Part shown: in pieces, positions 54,568-63,944 of the stretch | Layout: each line of letters begins with the position of its first letter | Position numbering within the stretch: position 1 is the stretch's first letter | Assembly: GCF_900217905.1 (NCBI RefSeq) | Contig: NZ_OBMO01000004.1 | Span: forward strand, 155,873-219,872 | Source of the DNA: Alloalcanivorax xenomutans | GTDB lineage: Bacteria > Pseudomonadota > Gammaproteobacteria > Pseudomonadales > Alcanivoracaceae | Direction: 5' to 3' | DNA length: 64,000 bases | Notes under the pieces: model-generated | The model's input: the letters and a program-made list of their open reading frames with translations, nothing else | The model's database searches: none | What the model was told of the DNA's origin: nothing | Translations under genes and position numbers: made by a program

Positions 54568-55283
54568 TGCGTTTGACCAAGCCTGAATACAGAGAGGCCA
54601 AAGGCTTTATTGCTGAGGTGATCCGCACCAACCGAAAGAAGTCCGCGGACATTCGGGTGGAAGAGGGGGCGGTAACGGTAGTAGTGCCCATCGAGACTTC
54701 TTTGGAGCGCATTGATGACCTGTTGGCATCCAAGCGTCGCTGGATTAAGGAAAAGATCGCCCTCCACCAGGAAATGGCCCCGCCCAGCTGCAAACGATAT
54801 GTCTCTGGCGAGTCTTTCTCCTACCTGGGCCGCAACTACCGCCTTAAAGTGGAAAAAGGGCCTTTTGCCCCGGTCAAGCTTGTGCAAGGTCGACTGGTCG
54901 TGTCCGTTCCTCAAGGGGCGGAACAACCCCGCATGATCCGCAATGCCCTGGTCCGGTGGTACAAGCGCCAAGCCGAGTTGAAGCTAAGGGAAAAAGTCGC
55001 CCGCTGGGCACCCCAGGTTGGTGTCGCACCTACCGGCGTGACCATCAAGACCTTCAAATCCCGCTGGGGTAGTTGTACCTCCAAAGGTGAGCTGCAATTC
55101 AATTGGCGGATCATGATGGCCCCGAACCGGATGGTGGATTACGTGGTGGTTCATGAGCTTTGTCACCTGATCCGTCATGACCACTCGCCGGAGTTCTGGG
55201 CGCAAGTGGGGAAGGTTCTGTCGGACTATGAGGAAAACCGGGAATGGTTGAAGCGGAATGGGTATGTGGTAACGGCTCTATAG
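54567..55283 (+). CDS. YgjP-like metal-dependent peptidase in the type I R-M operon
   Basis: 238 residues. The zinc motif HELCH is at 186-190 (DYVVVHELCH), followed by H194 and the HSPEFW segment, as in YgjP/M48-like peptidases (DUF45). The preceding FKSRWGSCTSKGELQFNW is the family signature. It starts at an ATG that overlaps the hsdR stop (TGATG). Genes of this type are often last in type I R-M operons, but their role there is unknown. Confidence 0.88.
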   Translation: MRLTKPEYREAKGFIAEVIRTNRKKSADIRVEEGAVTVVVPIETSLERIDDLLASKRRWIKEKIALHQEMAPPSCKRYVSGESFSYLGRNYRLKVEKGPFAPVKLVQGRLVVSVPQGAEQPRMIRNALVRWYKRQAELKLREKVARWAPQVGVAPTGVTIKTFKSRWGSCTSKGELQFNWRIMMAPNRMVDYVVVHELCHLIRHDHSPEFWAQVGKVLSDYEENREWLKRNGYVVTAL

Positions 55284-55366
55284 GCGCCAATCGCAGGGCG
55301 TGGAAGTTGGATCCGCCGAATGCTTATCGCCCAAGCCCCAAGGGTGGACAATGCCATTTGGTAGAG

Positions 55367-55398
55367 CTATAAAACTGACCATATGGACAGTTTTATAG
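55367..55398. promoter_or_regulatory. 32-bp near-perfect palindrome before tcmP
   Basis: CTATAAAACTG (55367-55377) and CAGTTTTATAG (55388-55398) are perfect inverted arms. The 10-base centre, ACCATATGGA, is itself palindromic except at its outer pair, so 30 of 32 bases are self-complementary. It ends 17 bases before the tcmP ATG. It is a strong operator candidate, or an RNA hairpin over the ribosome site. Confidence 0.7.
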
Positions 55399-55415
55399 TT
55401 TGGGGGTAAGGAAAC

Positions 55416-56291
55416 ATGAAACACCAATTTGGGGGTATATGGACTAGGAAGAAATTGACGGTTCTGGAAGCGTACTTGCGTTTCTACGTTACCGCACTCA
55501 AGAATCAGCCTTTTAAACTGCATTATGCGGACGCCTTTGCTGGTACCGGCTCCCATTCGCCGGCTACCGTGGAGAATCAGGATATGCTGATTCCCTATGA
55601 AGACTTCAAAGGCTCGGTGGAAGTGGCGCTTTCGGTTGATCCCGCTTTCCACCAGTATCATTTCAATGATCTGAACCCGGCTCACATCGCGGAACTTGAG
55701 GCTATCAGGGATCGGCATCCCTACAAAGAGATCGAGATATATCAACAGGATGCCAATGCCTTTGTGCCTGCTTTCTGCTCAAGTCTGAGTGGGCGCGATC
55801 GCGCGGTCCTGTTCCTCGACCCATACAGTACCCAGCTTGACTGGTCCACGTTGGAGCATGTGGCGATAACAGAAAAGGTCGACCTTTGGCTGCTGTTTCC
55901 CATTTCTGTCATTCTGCGGATGATGCCCCGAGATGGGGACCGGATCAGGCCAGAGTGGCGTGAGACGCTGAATCGGCTTCTCGGTACGGACAAGTGGGAG
56001 GAAGCGCTTTACAAGCCGGTTGACCTGCCGATGATCGGTGATCTTTTCGGTGATGGTGATCCGACGCCCGTGGCGGAAAGGACCAATGTGGATGAGTTGC
56101 AGAAATGGGTGAGGGCGAGGTTGGGCGAGCTATTCCCTTATGTGGCAAAACCGGTTTTGCAAAAAAACAAAGGGAGGCCGCTCTTCCTGTTTTTCTTTGC
56201 TGTTTCCAATCCGGAGCCGAAAGCGTGGGGGCTGGCCGAGAAAGCGGTCTCCCATATTATCGAAAAGGATGTAGGTGGTGATGTGCCATGA
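55416..56291 (+). CDS. tcmP: Three-Cys-motif partner protein TcmP
   Basis: 291 residues. HYADAFAGTGSH is a methyltransferase-like glycine-rich motif, VLFLDPYSTQLDW a motif IV-like acidic site, and WTRKKLTVLEAYLRFYVTAL the typical opening. The family is defined by its pairing with a radical-SAM-like three-Cys protein (DUF5131), which follows here and overlaps by four bases. Function is not established; the pair is often on mobile or defence DNA. Its own GC is lower than the neighbours'. Upstream lies a 32-bp palindrome. Confidence 0.85.
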   Translation: MKHQFGGIWTRKKLTVLEAYLRFYVTALKNQPFKLHYADAFAGTGSHSPATVENQDMLIPYEDFKGSVEVALSVDPAFHQYHFNDLNPAHIAELEAIRDRHPYKEIEIYQQDANAFVPAFCSSLSGRDRAVLFLDPYSTQLDWSTLEHVAITEKVDLWLLFPISVILRMMPRDGDRIRPEWRETLNRLLGTDKWEEALYKPVDLPMIGDLFGDGDPTPVAERTNVDELQKWVRARLGELFPYVAKPVLQKNKGRPLFLFFFAVSNPEPKAWGLAEKAVSHIIEKDVGGDVP

Positions 56292-57022
56292 GCAAAATCG
56301 AATGGACGGAAAGAACCTGGAATCCGGTGACTGGCTGCACCAAGGTGTCTCCTGGCTGCAAGCATTGCTATGCGGAGACCATGGCGAAACGCCTGCAGGC
56401 GATGGGCGCTCCCGGTTATGAGAATGGATTCAAGCTTAGTCTGGTTCCCGAGCGCTTGAATCAGCCCCTTCAGCGTCGCAAACCCACCATGTACTTCGTC
56501 AATTCCATGAGCGATCTGTTTCAGGATGGCGTGCCAGAGGCCTTTATTGATCAGGTGATGGACGTTATTCGTGCGACCCCGCAGCACACCTATCAGATAC
56601 TGACGAAGCGCAGTGGGAATATGCGTGATTATTTTCTGACCAGGCCGGTTCCGGAGAATGCCTGGCTTGGTGTCTCCGTCGAAGACAAAAAGTATGGCAA
56701 GCCTCGCATTCCGGATCTTCTGGCGATCAAGGCAAAAACACGCTTCTTATCGATCGAGCCGCTTCTTGAAGGGTTGGGCCGGTTAAAGCTGCAAGGCATC
56801 CACTGGGTTATCGTGGGCGGAGAGTCGGGTCATGGGGCCCGCCCCATGAAGGAAGAATGGGCATTATCCATACGTGACCAATGCGAACGCGCCGGTGTGG
56901 ACTTTTTCTTCAAGCAGTGGGGGGCGTGGGGCGAAGACGGCAAGCTCCGTAACAAAAAGGCAAACGGGCGAACGCTGGATGGCAAGGTTTGGGACATGAT
57001 TCCGACGGTGGCGATGGCTTGA
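56288..57022 (+). CDS. DUF5131 / phage Gp37-Gp68-like three-Cys protein
   Basis: 244 residues. Cysteines at 17, 24 and 27 (TGCTKVSPGCKHC) form a radical-SAM-like cluster motif in the setting WNPVTGC typical of DUF5131. Later GGESGHGARPM and KQWGAW are conserved in the family. ATG overlaps the tcmP stop (ATGA). It probably acts with TcmP on DNA or a nucleotide, but the reaction is unknown. End of the defence run; a GC-rich hairpin follows at 57144-57168. Confidence 0.85.
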   Translation: MSKIEWTERTWNPVTGCTKVSPGCKHCYAETMAKRLQAMGAPGYENGFKLSLVPERLNQPLQRRKPTMYFVNSMSDLFQDGVPEAFIDQVMDVIRATPQHTYQILTKRSGNMRDYFLTRPVPENAWLGVSVEDKKYGKPRIPDLLAIKAKTRFLSIEPLLEGLGRLKLQGIHWVIVGGESGHGARPMKEEWALSIRDQCERAGVDFFFKQWGAWGEDGKLRNKKANGRTLDGKVWDMIPTVAMA

Positions 57023-57143
57023 GGGGCGAGGGCCTGATTAGCTCTGGGGGCGGCTTGCCGGCGAACGAAGACGGTAAAGAATTCGCTTGCAAGCGGAGCG
57101 CCGCCCGGCAAGCTTCCTACCGTTGTATCACCCTCTCCCCCGG

Positions 57144-57168
57144 CCCCTCTCCCCTCAAGGGAGAGGGG
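57144..57168. terminator. GC-rich hairpin between convergent DUF5131 and TonB receptor genes
   Basis: CCCCTCTCCC (57144-57153), CTCAA and GGGAGAGGGG (57159-57168) form a perfect 10-bp stem. It lies between convergent stops. No clear T-run is present; it may act as a bidirectional terminator. Confidence 0.5.
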
Positions 57169-57189
57169 GGTTAAAAGAGCGTTAGACCT

Positions 57190-59256
57190 TCAGAACCGCC
57201 AATCCACTTTCCCCCAGAACATCCGTCCCGGTTCGTTGATGCGGGTGTCCGCGGGGAAGCCGAAGCCGGCGTTGCCGGCCAGGTTGAGGTGTTCGGCGTA
57301 GGCTTTGTCGAACAGGTTGTCGACGCCGGCGCTGACGGTGAACTGGTGGTTGATGCGGTAGGCGGTGTTGAGGGAGAAGACGCCGAAGCCGTTGCTGTCG
57401 CCGAGGTCGCGGCCGACCACGTTGCCTTTGTTGTTGGCGGTGCGGTGTTGGGCGGCGACCAGCCGCCAGAGGGCGCCGGCGCTCCAGTTGCCTTGTTCGT
57501 AGGTGGCGGTGAAGCGGGCTTCCAGCGGCGGCATTTGCGGCAGCGGTTCGCTGTCGTCGCGGTTGCGGCCCCAGGCGTAGGCGAGGGTGGCGTCGCCGCT
57601 GAGGTTGTCGGTGAAGCGGTAGCGGGCGCCGAGTTCGGCGCCGGCGATGTGGGCGTCGATGTTATCGGCGTCGGTGCTGTAGCCCATCATGCCGCTTTGG
57701 TAGGTGAACAGGATGTAGTCGTTGATCTGTCCCACGTAGGCAGAGGTCCAGGCTTCCAGGTTGCCGTTGCGGTACTGGCTGCCGATGTCGAGCTGGGTGG
57801 TTTTTTCCGGTTCGATGGCGTCGAAGGCGTTGAGTGATCCGGCCGGGCCGCTACCGGGGGAGAACAGTTCCCAGTAGTCGGGGAAGCGTTGCACGTGGCC
57901 GATGCCGATGTAGTAGTTAGTGTTCTGGTTTAGATCCGCTTCATAGCGCAGGAAGCCGCTGGGCAGGGTGTCGCCGCGAGTATCGCCGGCGGTGGCGCTG
58001 TCGGCGGCGTCGCGGAAGTCGCGCACTTCGTTGCGGTCCAGGCGGGCGCCGGCGACGATGCGGCCGTTGTCGGTGACGGCATGGGTGACTTCGGTGAAGG
58101 CACCGTACTGGTGGAAGTCCGCGTCTTTGTCCCAGGCTTCGCCGCGATAGGAGTCCACGCCCATGGCGCTGCGTTTGCGGTGTTCGCTGGATTGGGCGTC
58201 GACGCCGGCCAGCGCTTCCCAGCCGTGACCGCGCCAGGTGAGTTTGAAGCGGCCGCCGAGGGTGCGACGGTCCACGTTGGAGGCCATGGGGCCGGCCATC
58301 ATGCCGGTGCCGGACGGGGTGCGCAGGCTGTAGTTGTCCATCACGTGGTCGGCGTAGTTGTAGTAGACGCGGCCGTCGATTTGATCGAGCACGGCACCCA
58401 GATTACGGAACTCGAAGCGCATCCCCAGGCTTTCCCGTTTGAACTGGCTGCCGTCCATGCCGCGGCCGGCGTAGCGGGCTTCGCCGTCGCCCTTGCCGGC
58501 GCTCAGTTCGATGACGCTGTCGGCGTTGGGCGTCCAGCCGAGCACCACGTCGCTGTTCCATTTCTTCCAGCGTGAGGGCACGCGGTCGCCGTTGCCGTCC
58601 TTGTAGTCGTCGGCGCGGGCGTTGTTGCCGGAGAGCCGCAGGTAGCCCAGCGGGTTGCCGAGGGTGGCGTCGATGCGCTGGTCGTTGCGGCCGTGGGAGC
58701 CCAGCAGCCATTGGGCGTCCACCAGGGCGTCCGCTTCGCTGAAGTATTGCGGATCACGCTCGAACAGCACCGTGCCGGCGGAGGCGCCGGGGCCCCACTG
58801 CACGCTTTGCGGGCCTTTGATCACGGTGAGTTTGTCGTAGTTTTCCGGGGCGATGTAGGAGCTGGGGGCGTCCATGCGGCTGGGGCAGGCGCCGATCATT
58901 TCGCCGCCGTCCACCAGCAGGTTCAGGCGTGAGCCGAACTGGCCGCGCAGTACCGGGTCGCCATTGCTGCCGCCGGAGCGGATGGCGGAGAAACCGGGGA
59001 TGGTTTTCAGGTAATCGGTGGCGTCGCTGGCCGGCACGGGTTGGCGCGGCTGTTTCGGGTTGGCCTCGATTACCGGTCCGGCAGTGGGCGCCACGCCGGT
59101 GACCACCACCGGGGCCAGCAGGGGCGGGGTTTGCTCGTCGTCGGCCAGCGCCGGAGCGGAGAAAGGAAGCAGCCCTCCGAGTAGGGCCGGGCCCCAAAGG
59201 CTCCGTCGTTGAATCAGGCGCAATGCAGGAGAAGAAAAGTGAGAAGGTGTATTCAT
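57190..59256 (-). CDS. TonB-dependent copper receptor
   Basis: 688 residues from ATG 59256. A signal peptide (GPALLGGLLPFSAPALA) is followed by the plug with GPQSVQWGPGASAGTVLFERD and SRLNLLVDGGEMIGACPSRM, both typical of the TonB-dependent copper receptor family (OprC/NosA-like). The C-terminus ends in WGKVDWRF, a normal barrel end. It imports copper or a copper complex through the outer membrane. It is convergent with DUF5131, and its promoter lies in the following 490-base gap. Confidence 0.85.
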   Translation of the reverse strand: MNTPSHFSSPALRLIQRRSLWGPALLGGLLPFSAPALADDEQTPPLLAPVVVTGVAPTAGPVIEANPKQPRQPVPASDATDYLKTIPGFSAIRSGGSNGDPVLRGQFGSRLNLLVDGGEMIGACPSRMDAPSSYIAPENYDKLTVIKGPQSVQWGPGASAGTVLFERDPQYFSEADALVDAQWLLGSHGRNDQRIDATLGNPLGYLRLSGNNARADDYKDGNGDRVPSRWKKWNSDVVLGWTPNADSVIELSAGKGDGEARYAGRGMDGSQFKRESLGMRFEFRNLGAVLDQIDGRVYYNYADHVMDNYSLRTPSGTGMMAGPMASNVDRRTLGGRFKLTWRGHGWEALAGVDAQSSEHRKRSAMGVDSYRGEAWDKDADFHQYGAFTEVTHAVTDNGRIVAGARLDRNEVRDFRDAADSATAGDTRGDTLPSGFLRYEADLNQNTNYYIGIGHVQRFPDYWELFSPGSGPAGSLNAFDAIEPEKTTQLDIGSQYRNGNLEAWTSAYVGQINDYILFTYQSGMMGYSTDADNIDAHIAGAELGARYRFTDNLSGDATLAYAWGRNRDDSEPLPQMPPLEARFTATYEQGNWSAGALWRLVAAQHRTANNKGNVVGRDLGDSNGFGVFSLNTAYRINHQFTVSAGVDNLFDKAYAEHLNLAGNAGFGFPADTRINEPGRMFWGKVDWRF

Positions 59257-59432
59257 GATCCCATCCAAGAAGTCAGTACCCGGGCACTCCGTCGGCCACC
59301 AAACACGGTGACAAAGTCGGCGCAGAGCCTAGCATCGAGGGGGATGGGACTCACTGCGGTGTTTTGCCGCGCTGTCCTTATCGTCACTGATTCAAGCTGG
59401 CGCTGTATTTGCATCGGTTCTTGTCGCGGTCT

Positions 59433-59464
59433 ATTCGCCAGCAAGCTGGCTTCCCACAGCGGCT
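59433..59464 (-). repeat. REP-like element
   Basis: Read on the minus strand this gives AGCCGCTGTGGGAAGCCAGC followed by TTGCTGGCGAAT. Inverted partner of the copy at 59530-59560, giving a BIME-like pair. Confidence 0.65.
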
Positions 59465-59529
59465 AAAGAATGAGGGTTTTCAGTTTTTCGCTGTCTGCTG
59501 TCAATTATCAGGTCTACAGCGGCGTTGTG

Positions 59530-59560
59530 CCCCTGTGGGAAGCTAGCTTGCTAGCGAATG
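59530..59560 (+). repeat. REP-like element
   Basis: CCCCTGTGGGAAGCTAGCTT then GCTAGCGAATG, same form as the copy at 41394, in inverted orientation to the copy at 59433. Confidence 0.6.
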
Positions 59561-59742
59561 GCGAAGGACTCAGGTATCAGGAGGGCAGGGTATGAGGAAA
59601 AACCCCGTGGTCGGCGTGCGCCGGCAGCGCGCCTTGCCGTTCCGGCCGTTCTGGCAACGCACCGCTTTTGCTCACCAGTTGTTCTGATCCGCTCCGAAAT
59701 CGCGCTTTTGTTGTTTCCTTTTCCGCGTTTTCGGAGTGACCA

Positions 59743-61140
59743 ATGACAACCTTATTGATCGACCGTATCGACTACCTGGCAACCTTCGATGATCAGCACC
59801 ACGAGTGGCGCGATGCCGCCATGCTGATCCGTGACAACCGGATTCTGTGGGCCGGGCCGCGCACGGAGAAACCAGACCTTCCGATGGACGAGACCCTGGA
59901 CCTGAGCGGCCATGTGGTGATGCCAGGGATGGTGAACACGCATCATCACATGTACCAGAACTTCACCCGGGTGATGGCCCAGGACGACGCGCTGTTCCCC
60001 TGGCTCAATACGCTTTACCCGATCTGGGCACGGCTGGACGACGAGGCGATCTATCTCAGCAGCAAGGTGGCCATGGCGGAGCTGTTGCTCTCTGGCTGCA
60101 CCACCGCCGCCGACCATCTTTATATGTTGCCCAATGGCGCCCGCCTGGACAGTCAGATCCAGGCGGCGGGGGAGATGGGCATCCGTTTTCACGCCGCCCG
60201 CGGCGCCATGTCCCGGGGGCAAAGTCAGGGTGGTTTGCCGCCGGACAATTGTGTGGAGAAGGAAGAGGACATTCTGTGTGACGCTGAACGTCTGATCGGC
60301 CGTTACCACGATGCCGGCCGCCACTCGATGCTGCGCCTGGTGCTGGCGCCGTGCTCGCCGTTTTCGGTGACGCCGGAGCTGATGCGGGACGCCGCCCGGC
60401 TGGCCCGGCGCCACCAGGGCGTGCATCTGCATTGCCATCTGGCCGAGGAACTGGATGAGGAGGACTACTGCCTGGGCCAGTACGTCATGCGTTCGGTGGC
60501 GTTTGCGGAGTCGGTGGAATGGCTCGGTGAGGATGTGTGGTTCGCCCACGGGATCTTCCTCGACGACGAGGAGATCGCGCTGCTGGCCCGCACTGGCACG
60601 GGTATCACTCACTGTCCCAGTGCCAACATGCGTTGCGGGCAGGGCATTGCCAAGGTGCGCCAGCTATTGGACGCCGGGGTGCCGGTGGGGCTGGGGGTGG
60701 ACGGTTCCGCCTCCAACGATTCCAGCAATCTGTTCCTGGAGGCGCGCATGGCGATGATGCTGCAACGGGTGGCGCCGGCCCGTTACCGTTCGGAAGCGCC
60801 GGGCGGGCGCGGCGGCTTCGGCGGCGACCCTGGCGCGCTGTCGGCCCGGGAGGCGCTGACTCTGGCCACCCGTGGCGGCGCACGCTTGCTGGGCCGGGAT
60901 GACATCGGTTATCTGGCACCGGGGATGAGCGCGGACTGGGTGGCGGTGGATATGAACCACCTGTCCTTCGCCGGCGCGCAGCGGGACCCGCTGGCGGCGC
61001 TGGTGATGTGCGGGCCCTTCCTGGCCAGTCAGGTCATGGTCAATGGCCGGATGCGGGTTCGCTACGGGCAACTGCTCGACACGGAACCGGCGGCGCTGAT
61101 ACGGGAACACGCCCGGGTCATGACGCGTCTGTATCAGTGA
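59743..61140 (+). CDS. Amidohydrolase, 8-oxoguanine deaminase-like
   Basis: 465 residues. GMVNTHHHMYQNFTRV holds the HxH metal ligands, HLHCHLAEE the next His, and GLGVDGSASNDSSNLF the late Asp and the segment typical of 8-oxoguanine deaminase. The family hydrolyses the exocyclic amine of 8-oxoguanine to 8-oxoxanthine (urate) using zinc. Start ATG 59743 with GGAG upstream. The gene stands alone in the window. It could also serve another purine; the name rests on motif similarity. Confidence 0.82.
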   Translation: MTTLLIDRIDYLATFDDQHHEWRDAAMLIRDNRILWAGPRTEKPDLPMDETLDLSGHVVMPGMVNTHHHMYQNFTRVMAQDDALFPWLNTLYPIWARLDDEAIYLSSKVAMAELLLSGCTTAADHLYMLPNGARLDSQIQAAGEMGIRFHAARGAMSRGQSQGGLPPDNCVEKEEDILCDAERLIGRYHDAGRHSMLRLVLAPCSPFSVTPELMRDAARLARRHQGVHLHCHLAEELDEEDYCLGQYVMRSVAFAESVEWLGEDVWFAHGIFLDDEEIALLARTGTGITHCPSANMRCGQGIAKVRQLLDAGVPVGLGVDGSASNDSSNLFLEARMAMMLQRVAPARYRSEAPGGRGGFGGDPGALSAREALTLATRGGARLLGRDDIGYLAPGMSADWVAVDMNHLSFAGAQRDPLAALVMCGPFLASQVMVNGRMRVRYGQLLDTEPAALIREHARVMTRLYQ

Positions 61141-61171
61141 CGCCTCTGTATCGGTAGAGGGAGCAGCGGGG

Positions 61172-61408
61172 CTACGGCTGTTTCGACGCCCAGATCGCCA
61201 GCTTATGCTGGATCGACTGCTGAGAAACCTGGTCCTCGGGCAGCGGCTGGATGACCTTGTCATGAACCAGCAGGCGGTAAATGTACTCCAGCTTCAGTGC
61301 CGCCGAATCGGTGGGCTCGAACTCGACCACGCCCCGCTTCTCGCCATACTCCATGCCGAGTGCGATGGCTTTCTTGACCCATTCCTTCTCATTCTTGAGC
61401 TTTTTCAT
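61172..61408 (-). CDS. Small DUF5062-like protein
   Basis: 78 residues, starting MKKLKNEKEWVKKAIALGM, charged and helical, ending in LAIWASKQP. It resembles DUF5062 proteins, whose function is unknown. No signal peptide or membrane segment is seen. It is convergent with the amidohydrolase gene (32-base gap). A poor GGAG-like site lies before the ATG. The start and family name are moderately sure. Confidence 0.65.
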   Translation of the reverse strand: MKKLKNEKEWVKKAIALGMEYGEKRGVVEFEPTDSAALKLEYIYRLLVHDKVIQPLPEDQVSQQSIQHKLAIWASKQP

Positions 61409-61607
61409 GATGACTCCGAAGGCCAGGGGCTACTTACGGCCCAGAGTAACAAAGCCGATGGAAGGATGCCCTGTGTTTCCCTTCGGTTTCGGGGCGCCAG
61501 TCCGTGAACCGGTGGCCGGTTTGCTGGATCACCGGTGGGCAGCGTAGGTAAAGTCCGCCATCATGGATGGCGATTTTTTTGATCTTCTCTGAACATCAGG
61601 AGTCACC

Positions 61608-62087
61608 ATGACCATACCCGAGCAGGTCACTGCATTGGCCGACACCCTGCGCGAACGGGGCCTGCGCGTGGCCACCGCCGAGTCCTGCACCGGCGGCGGC
61701 ATCGCCCGCGAAATGACGGAACTGGCCGGATCCTCGGACTGGTTCGAATGCGGCTTCATCACTTACTCCAACGAGGCCAAGCAGAGCATGCTGGGTGTCT
61801 CGGAAGCGATTCTGGCCAGCGCCGGCGCGGTCAGTGAACAGACCGTCCTGGCCATGGCCCGGGGCGCGTTGGGGCGTTCCCGGGCGGATCTGGCGGTGGC
61901 GGTGAGCGGCGTGGCGGGGCCCGGCGGCGGCAGCGCCGATAAGCCGGTGGGCACGGTGTGGATCGCCTGGGCGCAGCAGCCGGACTGGGCCCGCGCCGAG
62001 CGATTCCACTTCGACGGTGATCGTGGGCAGGTCCGGCATGCTACCATCGCCGCCGCCCTGGAAGGGCTGCTGGCCCGCCTCGAATAA
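61608..62087 (+). CDS. pncC: Nicotinamide-nucleotide amidohydrolase PncC (CinA C-terminal domain)
   Basis: 159 residues, the stand-alone CinA C-terminal form. VATAESCTGGGIAREMTE is the family signature with the catalytic Ser, followed by ECGFITYSNEAKQ, GAVSEQTVLAMARGA and AVSGVAGPGGGSADKPVGTV. It deamidates NMN to nicotinate mononucleotide in pyridine-nucleotide salvage. Upstream of recA, as in many proteobacteria. Start ATG 61608 with AGGAG upstream. Confidence 0.93.
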   Translation: MTIPEQVTALADTLRERGLRVATAESCTGGGIAREMTELAGSSDWFECGFITYSNEAKQSMLGVSEAILASAGAVSEQTVLAMARGALGRSRADLAVAVSGVAGPGGGSADKPVGTVWIAWAQQPDWARAERFHFDGDRGQVRHATIAAALEGLLARLE

Positions 62088-62126
62088 GGGGGGGGGTTGC
62101 AGTGGCGCGGGACAGTGTCCATAATG

Positions 62127-62142
62127 CTGTCCTTATAGACAG
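62127..62142. promoter_or_regulatory. LexA (SOS) box before recA
   Basis: CTGT-N8-ACAG (CTGTCCTTATAGACAG) is a good LexA site 140 bases before the recA ATG. It implies induction by DNA damage. Confidence 0.8.
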
Positions 62143-62284
62143 TGCTGATCAAAGGGTCAGGCCGAAGGACGCTCGCCGGCCAACGATCAGCAGGCTCTTG
62201 CCAGGGCACATGCCGGTCAGCGGCGAGCCACGGCGTCATTAAGGAATAAGCGGAATCCAGGAATAAACGGACAGGGGTCATTCA

Positions 62285-63322
62285 ATGAGCGATAAAGGTA
62301 AAGCACTTTCCGCGGCACTGTCGCAGATCGAGCGGCAGTTCGGCAAAGGTTCAGTGATGCGCATGGGCGACCGCAAACGCGAGCGCATGCCCTCCATCTC
62401 CACCGGATCCCTGGGCCTGGATATCGCCCTGGGCATTGGTGGTCTGCCCAAGGGCCGGATCGTGGAAATCTACGGTCCTGAATCTTCCGGTAAAACCACG
62501 CTGACTCTGAGCGTTATCGCCCAGGCCCAGCGCAAAGGCGCCACCTGCGCTTTCGTCGACGCCGAGCACGCGCTCGACCCGGATTACGCCGAGAAACTGG
62601 GCGTCAATGTGGACGACCTGATTGTGTCCCAGCCGGACACCGGTGAGCAGGCACTGGAAATCACCGACATGCTGGTGCGCTCCGGCGCGGTGGATGTGGT
62701 GATCGTCGATTCCGTGGCGGCGCTGGTGCCGAAAGCGGAAATCGAAGGCGAAATGGGCGACGCCCACGTGGGCCTGCAGGCCCGCCTGATGAGCCAGGCG
62801 CTGCGCAAGATCACCGGTAACGTGAAAAACGCCAACACCCTGGTGGTATTCATCAACCAGATCCGCATGAAGATCGGTGTGATGTTCGGCAATCCGGAAA
62901 CCACCACCGGCGGTAACGCGCTGAAGTTCTACTCCTCCGTGCGTCTGGACATCCGCCGTATCGGCGCGGTGAAGCAGGGCGACGAGGTGACCGGTAACGA
63001 AACCCGGGTCAAGGTGGTGAAGAACAAGGTCTCGCCGCCGTTCAGACAGGCTGAGTTCCAGATCCTTTACGGCCAGGGCATCAACCAGCTCGGCGAGGTG
63101 CTGGACCTGGGCGTGCAGCAGGGCCTGGTGGACAAATCCGGCGCCTGGTACGCCTACCAGGGCAACAAGATCGGCCAGGGCAAGCAGAACGCCTGTGATT
63201 ATCTGGCCGAGCATCCAGAGGTAGCGGACGCCATCGAGAAGGAAATCCGGGCACGCCTGTTGGGTACACCGGCGGAAGAGAGCGCCGAAAATGCGGCCCA
63301 GCCAGAGTCCACGGAAGAGTAA
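62285..63322 (+). CDS. recA: Recombinase RecA
   Basis: 345 residues, standard length. Walker A is [11 protein letters not shown] near residue 67, followed by [52 protein letters not shown] and the acidic C-terminal tail. It forms the strand-exchange filament and promotes LexA cleavage. An SOS box lies upstream. The downstream recX overlaps it by 32 bases. Confidence 0.99.
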   Translation: MSDKGKALSAALSQIERQFGKGSVMRMGDRKRERMPSISTGSLGLDIALGIGGLPKGRIVEIYGPESSGKTTLTLSVIAQAQRKGATCAFVDAEHALDPDYAEKLGVNVDDLIVSQPDTGEQALEITDMLVRSGAVDVVIVDSVAALVPKAEIEGEMGDAHVGLQARLMSQALRKITGNVKNANTLVVFINQIRMKIGVMFGNPETTTGGNALKFYSSVRLDIRRIGAVKQGDEVTGNETRVKVVKNKVSPPFRQAEFQILYGQGINQLGEVLDLGVQQGLVDKSGAWYAYQGNKIGQGKQNACDYLAEHPEVADAIEKEIRARLLGTPAEESAENAAQPESTEE

Positions 63323-63791
63323 AGACGGCGCCCCGGCCCCCGCCGATGCCGCCCAGGGGCGCCAGTATGCGGTCAGCTTGCTGGCGCGCCGGGATCACTC
63401 CCGCCACGAACTGCGCGCCAAGCTGACGCGCAAGTTCGGCGCGGCGCTCTGGCTGGACGAAGTACTGGCTTGGTGCGAGGAGCAGGGCTTCCTGGATGAC
63501 CGGCGTTTCGCCGGTTTTTTTGTCCGTTCAAGAATCGAACGGGGACAGGGGCCGCTGCGCATTCGCGCCGAACTGCAACAGAAAGGGGTGGGGGAGGCGC
63601 TGGTTACCGAGGCGCTGAGTGAAGCCGAGTGCGATTGGTTCGCCCTTGCCACCGAGGTCCTGGGCCGGCGTTTCCGGCATCCGCCGGCGGACCAGAAGGA
63701 AAAAGCCAAACAGCTGCGTTTTCTACAGGGCCGCGGCTTCGATGCCGAGCAAAGCTTCCATGCCCTGGATCAGCAACGTGAGCAGGACTGA
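63291..63791 (+). CDS. recX: RecA-modulating protein RecX
   Basis: 166 residues beginning at an ATG inside the 3' end of recA (32-base overlap). [22 protein letters not shown] is the first RecX repeat, [24 protein letters not shown] the second and [23 protein letters not shown] the third. RecX limits RecA filament growth. The order recA-recX is the usual one. A GGAAGAGAG site precedes the ATG. Length is normal for the family. Confidence 0.92.
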   Translation: MRPSQSPRKSKDGAPAPADAAQGRQYAVSLLARRDHSRHELRAKLTRKFGAALWLDEVLAWCEEQGFLDDRRFAGFFVRSRIERGQGPLRIRAELQQKGVGEALVTEALSEAECDWFALATEVLGRRFRHPPADQKEKAKQLRFLQGRGFDAEQSFHALDQQREQD

Positions 63792-63837
63792 GCCAAAGCC
63801 CCACCTTGAAGACCTGAACTTAGCGGTCGCTACAACG

Positions 63838-63889
63838 CCGCTGTGGCAGCTTGCTGGCCGGGATTCGACAGCAGGCTGGCTCCCACGGA
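63838..63889. repeat. REP-like pair (degenerate)
   Basis: A plus-oriented copy GCCGCTGTGGCAGCTTGCTG (63838-63857), followed by a minus-oriented copy ending TGGCTCCCACGG (to about 63889), form an inverted REP-like pair after recX. Confidence 0.55.
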
Positions 63890-63944
63890 GGGAACTACAA
63901 CGCCACTGTAGATACCGTCTCTCTCCCTACCCTGCAAGCCGTCT

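Larger units (their letters stand above)
59257..59742. other. Intergenic region with paired REP-like elements
   Basis: 486 bases between divergent copper receptor and amidohydrolase genes. No gene is seen. Two REP-like copies lie here in opposite orientation (59433-59464 and 59530-59560). The end (59720-59742) holds the ribosome site CGGAGTG for the next gene. Promoters for both genes must be here. Confidence 0.5.
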
